From: an uncultured Erythrobacter sp.
GTDB lineage: Bacteria; Pseudomonadota; Alphaproteobacteria; Sphingomonadales; Sphingomonadaceae
Direction: 5' to 3'
Assembly: GCA_947495555.1 (NCBI GenBank)
Contig: CANLZI010000001.1
Span: forward strand, 1,712,861-1,776,860
Length of the DNA: 64,000 nucleotides
The position numbers and the translations under genes were made by a program. Position 1 is the first letter of the stretch; each line of letters begins with the position of its first letter. Under the pieces are notes generated by a model. It saw only the letters and a list, made by a program, of their open reading frames with translations, was not told the DNA's origin and searched no databases. This document shows positions 9,426 through 19,468 of this stretch, piece by piece.

Positions 9426-11015
9426 TCAGTGCCGGAAGTGGCGCATGCCGGTAAAAACCATGGCCAAACCAGCCTTATTGGCGGCTTCGATCACCTCATC
9501 ATCGCGGATCGATCCGCCCGGTTGAATAACCGCGGTGGCGCCTGCCTCTGCCGCTGCCAACAAGCCATCCGAAAACGGGAAAAAAGCGTCCGAGGCAACC
9601 GCACTGCCTACAGCGCGCGACCGGTCCCAGCCATATTTCTCGGCGGCTTCGGCAGCCTTCATCGCAGCGATGCGCGAGGAATCGCGGCGGTTCATCTGGC
9701 CTGCGCCAATACCCGCCGTCGCGCCGTCCTTGACGTAAACAATCGCATTGGATTTCACATGCCGCGCCACGGTCCATGCAAACAAGCAGTCGGCCAACTC
9801 CTGCTGGCTCGGCTCGCGCTCGGTCACTACTTTCAATTCTTCCGGCGTGATCGCCCCATTGTCGCGTGACTGCACCAGCAATCCACCCGTTATCGGCTTG
9901 ACCGCGAGCCCGCCACGGCGCGGGTCGGGCAAGTCGCCTGTTACCAGCAAGCGCAAATTCTTCTTCTTGGCAAAGGCAGTGCGTGCCGCGTCCGATATCG
10001 CCGGAGCAATCACCACCTCGGTGAATATCTCGGCAATCGCCTCGGCAGTGGGGCCATCCAATTCCTGATTGACCGCGACGATCCCGCCAAAGGCTGACAC
10101 GCTGTCGCATTGCAGAGCCGCCTCCCAAGCTTCCAGCAAAGTCCCCGCCTGCGCCACACCGCAAGGGTTTGCGTGCTTGACGATCACCACAGCCGGCTCG
10201 CCGTCGGCAAATTCAGCGCATAGTTCCAGCGCTGCATCGGCATCATTGTAATTGTTGTAGGACAATTCCTTGCCCTGCAATTGTTCTGCCTGAGCGATAC
10301 CGCGCTGATGCGGCCCCACGGGGGTATAAAGCGCCGCCTTTTGATGCGGGTTCTCACCATAACGTAGCTCGGTCGGCGCACGACCATTGATCGCCAGCAT
10401 ATCGGGGAACAGCTGCCCTTGATCGGCAAAGGCGAACCATTGGCTGATCATGGAATCATAGCTCGCCGTTGCCGCAAATGCTTTGGCGGCCATAGACTTG
10501 CGGAAGACTAGCGAGGTTGCGCCCTCATTGGCCTCAAGCTCGCTCAACAAGGTGGGATAGTCCGAGGGATCGGTCACAATAGTGACAAATTGGTGATTTT
10601 TTGCTGAGGAGCGAACCATACTGGGCCCACCAATGTCGATATTCTCGATAATCTCGTCACGCTCTGCACCACGCATGACGGTCGCTTCGAATGGGTAGAG
10701 ATTGACCACGACCAGATCGATCGCCCCGATCGCATGATCCTCCATCGCGGCGGCATGTTCGGGATTGTCGCGCACCGCCAGCAGTCCGCCATGGACCTTA
10801 GGGTGGAGGGTTTTGACCCGGCCATCCATCATTTCGGGAAAGCCGGTGAGATCAGAGATATCGCGCACATCCAAGCCAGCATCGCGCAAAGCCTTGGCCG
10901 TTCCGCCGGTGGACACCAGCTCTACGCCGCGCCCAGCCAGGGCTTGGCCCAATTCTACCAATCCCGCTTTGTCGGACACTGACAACAGCGCCCGCTTGAT
11001 CGCAATCTCACTCAC
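9426..11015 (-). CDS. purH: Bifunctional AICAR transformylase/IMP cyclohydrolase
   Basis: 529 residues. The N-terminal IMP cyclohydrolase domain shows [19 protein letters not shown] and [13 protein letters not shown]. The C-terminal AICAR transformylase domain shows RYGENPHQ and the catalytic KHANPCG. It performs the last two steps of de novo IMP synthesis: formyl transfer from 10-formyl-tetrahydrofolate, then ring closure. It follows the heparinase gene by eight bases on the same strand. Confidence 0.97.
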   Translation of the reverse strand: MSEIAIKRALLSVSDKAGLVELGQALAGRGVELVSTGGTAKALRDAGLDVRDISDLTGFPEMMDGRVKTLHPKVHGGLLAVRDNPEHAAAMEDHAIGAIDLVVVNLYPFEATVMRGAERDEIIENIDIGGPSMVRSSAKNHQFVTIVTDPSDYPTLLSELEANEGATSLVFRKSMAAKAFAATASYDSMISQWFAFADQGQLFPDMLAINGRAPTELRYGENPHQKAALYTPVGPHQRGIAQAEQLQGKELSYNNYNDADAALELCAEFADGEPAVVIVKHANPCGVAQAGTLLEAWEAALQCDSVSAFGGIVAVNQELDGPTAEAIAEIFTEVVIAPAISDAARTAFAKKKNLRLLVTGDLPDPRRGGLAVKPITGGLLVQSRDNGAITPEELKVVTEREPSQQELADCLFAWTVARHVKSNAIVYVKDGATAGIGAGQMNRRDSSRIAAMKAAEAAEKYGWDRSRAVGSAVASDAFFPFSDGLLAAAEAGATAVIQPGGSIRDDEVIEAANKAGLAMVFTGMRHFRH

Positions 11016-11023
11016 TTGGAAAC

Positions 11024-12955
11024 TTACCCCATCTTCTTGAGCAGCCAGGAGAAATGTCCCCCGCCGCGCGACGTCATGCCTTCAATCACCAATTGCTGTG
11101 TCGGGCGCGGACGGCCTTCACCATCGACCCACAGGCTTTCTTCCAACGACACGCTGGCGCCTGTTTCATCGCCCGCGATCCTGAACTGCCACAAATTGCT
11201 ATTGGGCAAAGACAGGCTCGCCCCGCGCTTGTCCTCGGCCAGCCTGGCCTCGACACTCGCGCCCAAATGGAAGCGCAGCGCATAGGCAATCTTGCCCCGC
11301 TTACCCTTCTTGGCCTGCGGCTGGAGAATGTCTTCTGCGCGCAATTCTGTGCCATCAGCCCGCAGCATCAATATCCGGCGATGGGTCAGCCCATACCGCG
11401 CGGCATAGCCATCATGGCTTGCTTCGACCCTTGTCGCTTCCTTGCCGCCGGTGCCCAATGTGCGCCGCTCAACCTCGACCTGCTCGACACCCTTGCCCAG
11501 CTTGCCATTGATCAAAACGGCGGTGGAATTGGCATTGTCGAGCACCAAGGTGGAGTGCGCTGCACTGGCGCGCAGGCCCTGCTCGATGCGTGCCGGCACC
11601 AGACCGCCCGCCAAAGCCGAGCCGCCGCAATTGACGATCAGCCGGTGATCGCCATCGGACATCTCAAACGCCAAGGTAGAAGCACAACCCCACCGCGCAT
11701 GGCGCGCCTTGGGTGGAGGAGCGGCATCAAACTGCACCGCAGTCTTGCCACCGGTCAGCCGTTGATAGCCCCAATGGCGAACATCTTTGAGAGGACGCGT
11801 GCGCACCCCGCTGGCATCAATCAATGCCGCCACCCTGTCCGCGCCAATCGCATTGGAACCCTGCCAGCTTCCCAATCCGCCGCCGCCATGACGCAGCGCC
11901 AGCAAGGGCGGCACCAGCAATTCCAGCATGACCGACAGCGCTTGCGGCGGAGTGCGATCAACCGCGCGATAACACGCCAGCAAATCGGTCAGCAGCGCAA
12001 TGGCATCCATCTGCGCCATCGGGCTGCGCGACAAAACGCCGCCATCTTCGGCCACCATTTCGCCCAGCGCCTTCAGCAGTCCAGCCTCGCCATACAGGCG
12101 GCGCGGCTTGCCCAGCGGAAGCAACAGCCCAGCGGCCGTTATCGCAGTCCAGCCAGCCACTTCGCCCAGACGGTCTTCTGCTCGGGTAACATTGCGATCG
12201 AGCCAGCGCGCCGTGGTATCGACCGCCTCCAACATACGCGAACGCAGGCCCGCCTGCTGGTCGGACAAAACCAGCGGGGCATGCACCAACCATGCGAGCA
12301 AGCGTTGGCCAACATGCTCAACCTCCCACGCCGGACCTTTGGCCGGAGCAGGGTTGGCAGCCAGCCACGTCGAAGCAATCCGCTCAGCGGTTGCCACACA
12401 TTGTTCGCGCGAGGCCGAAACGGCCAGATCTGCAAGCCAGCCAAAGCCATGAACAATTGGCACGAACGGCGGCGTCAATCCGGTTGAGCTGGACGAGAAA
12501 TCAACCTGTGCGATCGGCGCCTTTACGCCATGCACCAAGAAATGCCCTGCGCGCAGAGCAATGCCGGCCGAACGATCACCCTTGGGTGGAGCATCAACGG
12601 TCGCAAGCAGCCGAATCTTGCCTGGTTTGCGAAAAGGGGCTGCTATTGTCGCGCCAGGCACGCCCAGGCGATAGGCCAGCCGGATCAGGCGGGCGCTAGC
12701 GCCAGAAGAGGGCGGAACAAAGTCGCTGATGGTCAAGGCGCGGGTAGGTTCCAGCGGCTCTGTGGGGACGATGCCCACACCTACAACATCCGGGGCAGCA
12801 GCGGATTGGTCAGCAGCAGCCGAAACACTGCCCGAAACCCCGGGCTCTTGCTTGTCTGTCAGGGGAATGGCGCTGCCGAGATCCTCGCCATCGCTTTCAA
12901 CCGCATTGCCGAACAGGTCTTTGTCTTCACTTGCGTTGGACAGCAGCGCGTCCAT
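11024..12955 (-). CDS. Heparinase II/III family protein
   Basis: 643 residues. After a low-complexity N-terminal stretch of about 70 residues comes an alpha-helical (alpha/alpha toroid) part with RWLDRNV and a C-terminal beta domain with the family pattern from [12 protein letters not shown] through [11 protein letters not shown]. Named after polysaccharide lyases, but such proteins are widespread in Alphaproteobacteria next to purH and may act on cell-surface glycans; no signal peptide is visible. ATG at 12955 overlaps the rpe stop by one base (TGATG); an in-frame TTG lies one codon upstream. Confidence 0.85.
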   Translation of the reverse strand: MDALLSNASEDKDLFGNAVESDGEDLGSAIPLTDKQEPGVSGSVSAAADQSAAAPDVVGVGIVPTEPLEPTRALTISDFVPPSSGASARLIRLAYRLGVPGATIAAPFRKPGKIRLLATVDAPPKGDRSAGIALRAGHFLVHGVKAPIAQVDFSSSSTGLTPPFVPIVHGFGWLADLAVSASREQCVATAERIASTWLAANPAPAKGPAWEVEHVGQRLLAWLVHAPLVLSDQQAGLRSRMLEAVDTTARWLDRNVTRAEDRLGEVAGWTAITAAGLLLPLGKPRRLYGEAGLLKALGEMVAEDGGVLSRSPMAQMDAIALLTDLLACYRAVDRTPPQALSVMLELLVPPLLALRHGGGGLGSWQGSNAIGADRVAALIDASGVRTRPLKDVRHWGYQRLTGGKTAVQFDAAPPPKARHARWGCASTLAFEMSDGDHRLIVNCGGSALAGGLVPARIEQGLRASAAHSTLVLDNANSTAVLINGKLGKGVEQVEVERRTLGTGGKEATRVEASHDGYAARYGLTHRRILMLRADGTELRAEDILQPQAKKGKRGKIAYALRFHLGASVEARLAEDKRGASLSLPNSNLWQFRIAGDETGASVSLEESLWVDGEGRPRPTQQLVIEGMTSRGGGHFSWLLKKMG

Positions 12956-13617
12956 CAACTGTGCCCTTTCAGCGCGGCGATATTGGCCGCGTAGTGATCG
13001 GGGCCGCCTTTGAAGGTGGCAGAGCCTGCGACCAGCACATCAGCCCCGGCATCAACGCACAGCCGCGCCGTTTCGGGATTGACCCCGCCATCAACTTCCA
13101 GCCGGATATCTTTGCCCGTCTTGTCGATCATTTTGCGGATCGCTTCGATCTTGCGCAATTGCGAATGGATGAAGCTCTGCCCGCCAAATCCGGGATTGAC
13201 GCTCATCACCAGTACCAGATCAACATCCTCGATCAGATAGTCGAGCATTTTGGCAGGAGTGGCCGGATTGAGCGACACGCCAGCTTTCTTGCCCAACCCC
13301 TTGATCGCCTGAATTGTGCGGTGGGTGTGCGGACCGGCCTCTGGGTGAACGGTGATGATATCCGCGCCCGCATCGGCAAATTCTTCGAGATAGGCATCAA
13401 CCGGAGAAATCATCAGATGGACGTCGAACACTTTGGTCGTGTGGGGCCGCAACGCCTTCACCACCATGGGTCCAATGGTCAGATTGGGCACATAATGCCC
13501 GTCCATCACATCGACGTGAATCCAGTCTGCGCCCGCGGCGTCAATGGCGCGCACTTCTTCTCCAAGCCGAGCGAAATCGGCTGACAATATCGAAGGAGAG
13601 ATCAGTGGTGGCGCCAT
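12955..13617 (-). CDS. rpe: Ribulose-phosphate 3-epimerase
   Basis: 220 residues, normal length. TIM-barrel epimerase interconverting ribulose 5-phosphate and xylulose 5-phosphate; motifs [13 protein letters not shown], the metal-binding [29 protein letters not shown] and LEVDGGVN are all present. ATG at 13617 is chosen because the conserved ISPSIL starts five residues in, with GGAA about eight bases upstream; a longer frame to 13743 exists. First gene of rpe-heparinase-purH. Confidence 0.96.
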   Translation of the reverse strand: MAPPLISPSILSADFARLGEEVRAIDAAGADWIHVDVMDGHYVPNLTIGPMVVKALRPHTTKVFDVHLMISPVDAYLEEFADAGADIITVHPEAGPHTHRTIQAIKGLGKKAGVSLNPATPAKMLDYLIEDVDLVLVMSVNPGFGGQSFIHSQLRKIEAIRKMIDKTGKDIRLEVDGGVNPETARLCVDAGADVLVAGSATFKGGPDHYAANIAALKGHS

Positions 13618-13865
13618 AACAGGTTCCGTTGCATGCCCGCCCATCGGCGTAGGGCGCATGGTTAATCGGGACAAGCACCGCCGAGCCCCTTTTCCACACG
13701 CGTCCCGCGCTTGGTGCTGCGAAAACCGCCTGAACAAAGCCAACAGGCAAAATTCAGGCCCAATTCAGCACTTTTTCTGTAAAGAGTGATTCAATGTCGG
13801 GTGATCCGGCGTCTTTTGGTGCGCTCGACATCCGGGTTGATCCAACAGTTTGAACAGGGTTTTTA

Positions 13866-14414
13866 ATGAGCAATCGCTTGCGACATAGTCTGAAGCACGC
13901 ACTGCCTGCGGGCGGTGTGTTCGCCAGCGCGGCCGCTGTCGGCGGCATGATCTTTGCCGCAAGCGCTGCTGTGGCCCAGCCAGCCGACCCGACCAATGGC
14001 TTCCGCCAGAAGATCGCTCACAGCACTGCAAAATGCAGCACGGGTGCTGGTCCAGCGGTTCTGGTAACCATCAACAACATCAAAAGTTCTTCGGGAACCG
14101 TGCGGGTCCAAAGCTATCGCGGGATCAAGGATGAATGGCTGAAAAAGGGCAAATGGATCAACCGGATTGAACTGCCAGCAAAGGCGGGTTCGATGACGGT
14201 TTGTATGCCCATTCCGGTGTCCGGAACCTACGGCATTGCCGTGCGCCATGACATCAATGGCAATGGCAAAACCGAAATCTCGAAGGATGGCGGTGCCATG
14301 TCGAACAATCCATCGATCAACATCTTCAATCTGGGCAAGCCCAGCTATAAGAAAACGCGGTTTCAAGTCGGCTCTGGCGTCCAGAAAATTTCGATCAATA
14401 TGCGCTATATGTAG
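13866..14414 (+). CDS. DUF2141 domain secreted protein (first of two)
   Basis: 182 residues with a signal peptide ending near AAVAQPA (about 35-40). The DUF2141 domain runs from VLVTINNIKSSSGTVRV to the end, with HDINGNGK and NNPSINIFNLGKP, a pattern shared with the paralog at 31631. It is a periplasmic or secreted beta-sandwich of unknown function. It lies alone, divergent from rpe and convergent with the Tam41-like gene. Confidence 0.82.
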   Translation: MSNRLRHSLKHALPAGGVFASAAAVGGMIFAASAAVAQPADPTNGFRQKIAHSTAKCSTGAGPAVLVTINNIKSSSGTVRVQSYRGIKDEWLKKGKWINRIELPAKAGSMTVCMPIPVSGTYGIAVRHDINGNGKTEISKDGGAMSNNPSINIFNLGKPSYKKTRFQVGSGVQKISINMRYM

Positions 14415-14462
14415 GTCAATTGGCCGAGCCGCGCCTAGCCAAACACAGCCGCGCCAATTGTG

Positions 14463-15353
14463 CTACTTCTCTCGCTTGCGCCAGACATCCAGCATCACCG
14501 CAGGAGCCGCCAGCAAAGGGTGCTTCTCGCGAAAATCGGTGACCTCGACCGGCACGCCTGTATGGCGCTCGATCTTCCACGCCGCATAGCGCGCCGCACC
14601 TTCAAATGTTGCGCTGGCCTTGACCAGGCGCACCACATTCAACGGCTTACCCATCCGCCTGCGCCACTTCCACCAGGTCATAATGCGGGCGCGTTCGCCG
14701 TCACTAAGCTGCGGCTCGATCGTTCCGTCCTGCTCGGTATAGGCGAAACCTGCAGCGGATAATGCGAGCGGGAACAAGCCTTCAAAATGGGCCGCATTGA
14801 CCGATAGGATCGAATCCTCTCGCCCCGCTTTCTCGACCCGGAATTCAGCCTTGTAAGTGGCGCGAAACAAGGCCCGCCAATAATCTTGCGCTTCACCCTG
14901 TGCAGGGCCAAGCGCCGCCGCCAGCTGCGCCGCTGTTTTTGCAGCCGAGCCAATCGCGTCAATCACCGCCTGCCTGGCCGCATCATCGCGCGCCCACACC
15001 AAACCGCTGGGTTGGACAAAGCGCGCCCAAATGGTCGTATCCATCCGACTTCCCTCAGCTGCTTCGGCAAAGCGGGCCAGCGACATGGTTGCAACCTTAG
15101 CGCGCAGCGTTTCGCCTGTGCTGGAGGCGCGTTCGTGATAGCTTACCCGCGGCCAGATGCGTTCTTGCTGAGGGCCCGGCAGCAGGACGTAGAAATCCAG
15201 CACCCCCTCCAACGATCCAGTGCGCAAATTCGAGCCATAGAACAGCACCGCCATCGCGCCAGCCTCGTGCGCAAGTGCTTGGCCAAAGGCCGCCACTTCG
15301 GGGTGGATTGTGGCGGCCAGCCGATCAGCAATCCGCGCCTGCAATGGGTCCAT
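14463..15353 (-). CDS. Putative nucleotidyltransferase-fold protein resembling Tam41/TAMM41 CDP-diacylglycerol synthase
   Basis: 296 residues. Residues 37-58 (LFYGSNLR, then LDFYVLL) match a nucleotidyltransferase core: G40-S41 about a dozen residues before D53. The following order, KVATMSL, then an ARFVQPSGLVWARD segment, then YWRALFRATYKAEFRVE, resembles the layout of the mitochondrial phosphatidate cytidylyltransferase Tam41 (GS, MIDF, KYG/V, SGR-KPV, YxGDxR). Tam41 makes CDP-diacylglycerol from phosphatidate and CTP. The start (15353) overlaps by one base the stop of a diacylglycerol-kinase-like gene, which would make phosphatidate, so the context agrees. No transmembrane segment is evident. 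The assignment is by eye and needs a profile search. Confidence 0.5.
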   Translation of the reverse strand: MDPLQARIADRLAATIHPEVAAFGQALAHEAGAMAVLFYGSNLRTGSLEGVLDFYVLLPGPQQERIWPRVSYHERASSTGETLRAKVATMSLARFAEAAEGSRMDTTIWARFVQPSGLVWARDDAARQAVIDAIGSAAKTAAQLAAALGPAQGEAQDYWRALFRATYKAEFRVEKAGREDSILSVNAAHFEGLFPLALSAAGFAYTEQDGTIEPQLSDGERARIMTWWKWRRRMGKPLNVVRLVKASATFEGAARYAAWKIERHTGVPVEVTDFREKHPLLAAPAVMLDVWRKREK

Positions 15354-16387
15354 CACGGGGCTACGAAACGAAGTTCTGGCCCCGTGCACACGCGGTATCG
15401 ACCTGGAGGAAAGGCTTCGCCATCAAGGATAAAGGAATCGTCCAGATCCATCGTGAAGCCTGCTGTGCTGACCTGATGAAAGCCCCTCGAGGCCAGATCA
15501 TCGGGCGTCCAGCCGCTGACTATCGCCGGCAATTGCAGCGCCGTGCGACGCGAAATTTGATCAAGCACTGCCAATTTCAAACCATCGCGGTGGGGGCCAA
15601 AAGCCTTCAGCCCGGCAGGCAAACGCTCCAGCGTTGAGGCGACCAGAAGCTGGCGCCTGTCCCGATCGCCCAAGCCGCTGTGCGCCAAGGTCTGGTCAGC
15701 TTCATCAAGGTCAATATTCAGCCGGACGCCGCGCCGCCACGGGTTGCTATTGTTGCCGAATAAGAATTGCATAACGCCCCAACCTGCCGTCACCGCAACG
15801 GCCAGACTGTTGAATGCGCCGAGCCGATGCGCGCTTTGACCTGCCTTTGTGCCAATGGTGAGCGCGCCCGCGCCCAGAATAAAGCCATAAGCCTTGGCAT
15901 CGGAATCATCGACCGGATGTATCAAAACAGGCCTGCGAACAATGCGGCGGGTCCCCTCAAAGGCCTCGATCGCGCCCTGCAACGACCAATCCTTTGGCGC
16001 ATCCAGATCAACCGTTAAGGCATTGGTCTTGCCCTTGGGCAGAACGGCGATATCGGGCCAATTCTCGCCAAAAACGGGCATGCCACTGGTCAACACGTCG
16101 CGCACGGTTCCATCGCCGCCATTGATGATCAGCAAGTTGATCTTACGCTCGGCAAAATCTGCAAGAGCTTGCGGCAATTGATCGCGGTTTCCGGGCTGTG
16201 CCAGATAAATATGCGGCGCAATGCTGGCATCCAGATCGCGGCCGCGATTGCGGTGGCTGCGCGGGTTATAGATCATCCCGATGCATGTCTCATCAGGACA
16301 AGCTTCAACCGTCTCGGTCGGCTTCGCACGCTTTGCGACCTCTGTCTGGCGCGGCAAATCGCTAAATTCATGAACCGGAGAAGGCAT
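15353..16387 (-). CDS. Diacylglycerol-kinase catalytic-domain (lipid kinase) protein
   Basis: 344 residues with the DAGK catalytic domain: IYNPRSHRN (about 39-47), the nucleotide-binding GGDGTVRDV (90-98) and PKGKTNAL (117-124), in place of the usual PxGTxND. The C-terminal half has the beta-sandwich with DGE(AFP) near the end (LDGEAFPPGRY). It could phosphorylate diacylglycerol or a related lipid. The TGA overlaps the ATG of the downstream Tam41-like gene by one base, so the two are likely translated together and may work in sequence on phospholipid precursors. Confidence 0.82.
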   Translation of the reverse strand: MPSPVHEFSDLPRQTEVAKRAKPTETVEACPDETCIGMIYNPRSHRNRGRDLDASIAPHIYLAQPGNRDQLPQALADFAERKINLLIINGGDGTVRDVLTSGMPVFGENWPDIAVLPKGKTNALTVDLDAPKDWSLQGAIEAFEGTRRIVRRPVLIHPVDDSDAKAYGFILGAGALTIGTKAGQSAHRLGAFNSLAVAVTAGWGVMQFLFGNNSNPWRRGVRLNIDLDEADQTLAHSGLGDRDRRQLLVASTLERLPAGLKAFGPHRDGLKLAVLDQISRRTALQLPAIVSGWTPDDLASRGFHQVSTAGFTMDLDDSFILDGEAFPPGRYRVCTGPELRFVAP

Positions 16388-16527
16388 AACCCGATTGTCT
16401 TAACCCCAATCACGGGCGGCAAACTAGAGCTTTCTAGATTTTTTGCCCTTTTGCCGACTGCGACATTGGTATTGAGCCTGTCAGCGAAACGGCTGGACGA
16501 TTACGCAGGCAGCGTTAAGTTGAACCC

Positions 16528-17739
16528 ATGTTGACACAAGAACTCCTCGCATCCGCCCGCGGCCTGTCGGACAATATCGTCTCTTTGCGCCGCGCCATCC
16601 ACAAAGAGCCCGAGCTTGGGTTGGAGACGCCAAAGACCTTGGCCAAGGTCCGCGCCGCTCTGGACGGATTGCCGCTGAGTTGGCGCGAGGGGCCATCATG
16701 CACAGGTGCCATCGCCACATTGGAAGGCACAGGAACCGGACCCGGCGCCGAGCGACGCGTGTTGTTGCGCGGCGATATGGATGCGCTGCCGATGGAGGAG
16801 AAGACAGATCTGGAATTTGCCTCGACCATTCCAGGACGGATGCATGCCTGCGGCCATGATACGCACACCGCCATGCTGGCCGGAGCCGCACAATTGCTGT
16901 GCGCGCAACAAGACAGCTTTGCCGGAACTGTCGATTTCATGTTCCAGCCGGGCGAAGAAGGGTATCACGGTGCCCGCTTTATGTTGGATGATGGGCTAAT
17001 AGACCCGCTGCCCGATGCCGCTTTTGCTCTGCATATTATGCCCAATGCGCCCTTTGGCGTTTTGGGGGGACGCGCAGGCCCACTTCTGGCGGCAGCAGAC
17101 GAATTCAACATCACGGTAAAGGGACGCGGCGGACACGCCAGTATGCCGCATGATTGTCTAGACCCAGTGCCCGGAGCAGCGGCCATTGTTGGCGCGATCC
17201 AGGCAATGGTGACGCGTCGCTTCAAATCGACCGATCCGGTGGTGGTGACTGTGACCCAAATTCATGCTGGCACCGCCCATAATGTGATTGCCGATGAGGT
17301 GGTCTTGGGCGGCACCATTCGCACGCTGAGTGCGCAGCACCGCACAAAGGTGCATGGCTTGATCGAACAAACCGCCAAACGCACCGCCGAGGCTTATGGG
17401 TTGGAGGCCGAATGCGAGCTGACGCTGGGCTTCCCCGTCACCATTTGCGACGAGCGCGCGGTCCAATTGGGCTGCAAAGTAACCAAGCAATTGGGCGGTG
17501 AGGACGCGTGGCGTGACATGGCCGATCCGATCATGGGCGCGGAAGATTTCTCTTACATCTTGGAGAAAGTGCCTGGTGCGATGTTCTTTCTGGGCGTGGC
17601 TGGCGAGGGTGAAGACTGGACGCAATGCTGCGCTATCCACTCCTCGCGCATGCATGTGGACGAGAATGCTCTGCCGCGCGGCACGGCTATCTTGGCCGGA
17701 TGCGCGCTGGAGTTCCTGGCCGAAGGCTTCGCAGAATAG
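16528..17739 (+). CDS. M20 family amidohydrolase (hippurate hydrolase/aminoacylase type)
   Basis: 403 residues. Metal-binding motifs of the M20D group are clear: RGDMDALPMEE (81-91), MHACGHDTHTAML (105-117), FQPGEEGYHGA, and the C-terminal GAEDFSY. Such enzymes remove acyl groups from N-acyl amino acids or hippurate with two metal ions in the cytosol. Stands alone on the plus strand, convergent with the symporter gene. Confidence 0.9.
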   Translation: MLTQELLASARGLSDNIVSLRRAIHKEPELGLETPKTLAKVRAALDGLPLSWREGPSCTGAIATLEGTGTGPGAERRVLLRGDMDALPMEEKTDLEFASTIPGRMHACGHDTHTAMLAGAAQLLCAQQDSFAGTVDFMFQPGEEGYHGARFMLDDGLIDPLPDAAFALHIMPNAPFGVLGGRAGPLLAAADEFNITVKGRGGHASMPHDCLDPVPGAAAIVGAIQAMVTRRFKSTDPVVVTVTQIHAGTAHNVIADEVVLGGTIRTLSAQHRTKVHGLIEQTAKRTAEAYGLEAECELTLGFPVTICDERAVQLGCKVTKQLGGEDAWRDMADPIMGAEDFSYILEKVPGAMFFLGVAGEGEDWTQCCAIHSSRMHVDENALPRGTAILAGCALEFLAEGFAE

Positions 17740-17821
17740 AAAACACACGCGCACCCCACCGCTTAAGCCAAGCCGACAGACTAGGCTTAGGCTGAGCAGG
17801 GCACGCGCGCTGTTTCGTTTG

Positions 17822-19405
17822 TCACCAAAGCAGCACGTAGAGTGCGACCAGGATGGCGACGGTCAGCATGGCCAGCGTGTTGAACAGCATGCTGGTTGCA
17901 AAGCCGATATCGCCCAGCTTGACGGTACGCTCTTCATCGGGCGCTCCGGTCATCCGCGACACGGCAATTGCAGCAAACAGTGCGGCCACAGTCACGATCC
18001 AGATGCGGATGATGAAGGCCAGATCGGGTGCGCCGAACTTCATCGCGAAGTTCAGCACAATCGACCCGATCAAAGCGGTGAATGCGCCTGCGGTGTTCGC
18101 TTTCTTGTCAAAGAAACCGAGCAGGAAGACGATCACAATACCCGGCGCGATATAGCCGGTATATTCCTGAACCGTTTGGAAAGCGCTTTCAAACCCGCCA
18201 AGGAATGGCCGAGCCAGAACCAGTGCAATTGCCATTGCGACGAAGGCTGTGATCCGGCCCACCAACACATAATGCTGCTCGGCCTGGGCCGGTTTCCAGC
18301 TTCGGTACAGATCCATTGTAAAGATGGTCGAGATCGAGTTCATCATCGAGGCCAAGGAGGACACAATGGCGGCGATCAGGGCGGCAAAGACCAACCCGCG
18401 AAGGCCTGCCGGAGCAAAGCCCATCAACTGACCATAGGTGCGGTCTGATTTCTCGTTCAACGCGGCAGCGTCCAACATGCCCTGCTGCGCCAGAATGACG
18501 GCAGCAATACCCGGGATCACCACGATGAAAGGCACCAGCAATTTCAGGAATGCGGCAAAGGCCAGACCCTTTTGCGCTTCGCCCAGATTCTCGGCACCCA
18601 GCGCACGCTGGATGATGTATTGGTTGAAGCCCCAATAGCTGAAGTGCAGCACCCACAATCCGCCCAGCAACGTCCAGATGCCTGGCAGTTTGTCATAACC
18701 ATTATCGCCTTCATCCAGTATCATTTCGAAGTGGCCGGGCATTTCCTGCATCAGATAGCCAAGGCCGGCAACTGCCCCGTCAGCAGGCAGAGCGTCGAGC
18801 GCGAACCATGTGATGGCAAGCCCGCCAATGATCAAAATCACCACCTGAATGATGTCGGTCAGAGCAACCGCTTTCAGGCCGCCATAGAGCGAATAAAGCA
18901 CGGCAAATCCGGCCAGCGCCATCATCGATGGCATCACGCCCCAACCGGTCAGCGTATCGACAGCCAGGCCGCCCAGCCACAACACGGCGGTAAGGTTCAC
19001 GGCAGTGTATAGGAAGACCCAGAAGACGCTCATCAGGGTTTTGACGCCCGATCCGTAACGCTGCTCGAGGAACTGCGGCATGGTGTAAATCTGCCGCTTC
19101 AAGAAGATCGGCAGGAAATATTTGGCAACGATCAGCAGGACGATGGCCGCCTGCCATTCATAGGCTGCAATCGCGATGCCGATGGCAAAGCCTTCCCCCG
19201 ATTGTCCGATAATCTGTTCGGCGGAAATGTTCGAGGCAATCAGCGATGCGCCGATGGCCCACCATGGCAAGGCACGTCCAGCGAGAAAGTAATCCTCTGT
19301 GTTCTTGTCATGCCCGGCCGGCTCGCGGCTGACGAACAGCGCGATGCCCAGCAGCGCAAGCGCATAGCCTGCGATAATGATGATATCGATTGTCTCGAGT
19401 GTCAT
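17822..19405 (-). CDS. Sodium/sugar symporter, SSS (SGLT) family
   Basis: 527 residues with about 14 hydrophobic segments. The region SNISAEQIIGQSGEGFAIG followed by AAYEW is very close to the vSGLT-type core helix, and GGLKAVALTDIIQ is the SSS signature. It would import a monosaccharide, probably glucose released from beta-glucan, with sodium. It is the last gene of the glucan locus, 64 bases after GH3, with a GAGGGG ribosome-binding site. Confidence 0.9.
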   Translation of the reverse strand: MTLETIDIIIIAGYALALLGIALFVSREPAGHDKNTEDYFLAGRALPWWAIGASLIASNISAEQIIGQSGEGFAIGIAIAAYEWQAAIVLLIVAKYFLPIFLKRQIYTMPQFLEQRYGSGVKTLMSVFWVFLYTAVNLTAVLWLGGLAVDTLTGWGVMPSMMALAGFAVLYSLYGGLKAVALTDIIQVVILIIGGLAITWFALDALPADGAVAGLGYLMQEMPGHFEMILDEGDNGYDKLPGIWTLLGGLWVLHFSYWGFNQYIIQRALGAENLGEAQKGLAFAAFLKLLVPFIVVIPGIAAVILAQQGMLDAAALNEKSDRTYGQLMGFAPAGLRGLVFAALIAAIVSSLASMMNSISTIFTMDLYRSWKPAQAEQHYVLVGRITAFVAMAIALVLARPFLGGFESAFQTVQEYTGYIAPGIVIVFLLGFFDKKANTAGAFTALIGSIVLNFAMKFGAPDLAFIIRIWIVTVAALFAAIAVSRMTGAPDEERTVKLGDIGFATSMLFNTLAMLTVAILVALYVLLW

Positions 19406-19440
19406 TCAATTTCCCCTCTCATGCCGCCCTGAATTCTGTG

Positions 19441-19465
19441 CCAGGTGCTGCATCCCAAAACCTGG
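19441..19465 (-). other. Inverted repeat between GH3 and symporter genes
   Basis: Six-base arms CCAGGT and ACCTGG with a 13-base loop start right after the GH3 stop codon. There is no run of T, so it is more likely an mRNA-processing or weak pause hairpin than a full terminator. Confidence 0.3.
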
Positions 19466-19468
19466 TTG

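Noticed and set aside
11054-12487. Long plus-strand open frame of 477 codons
   Set aside because: Entirely antisense to the heparinase gene; its Arg/Gln/His-rich composition is that of a shadow frame in GC-rich DNA.
16410-16446. Hairpin CTAGA/TCTAG followed by T run
   Set aside because: Five-base AT-rich stem in a promoter gap between divergent genes; there is no plus-strand gene upstream for it to terminate.
17740-17821. Possible attachment-site copy of the tRNA-Arg 3' end at the far side of the glucan locus
   Set aside because: Only an eight-base match (GCGCACCC) was found and there is no integrase, so an island integrated at the tRNA is not supported.
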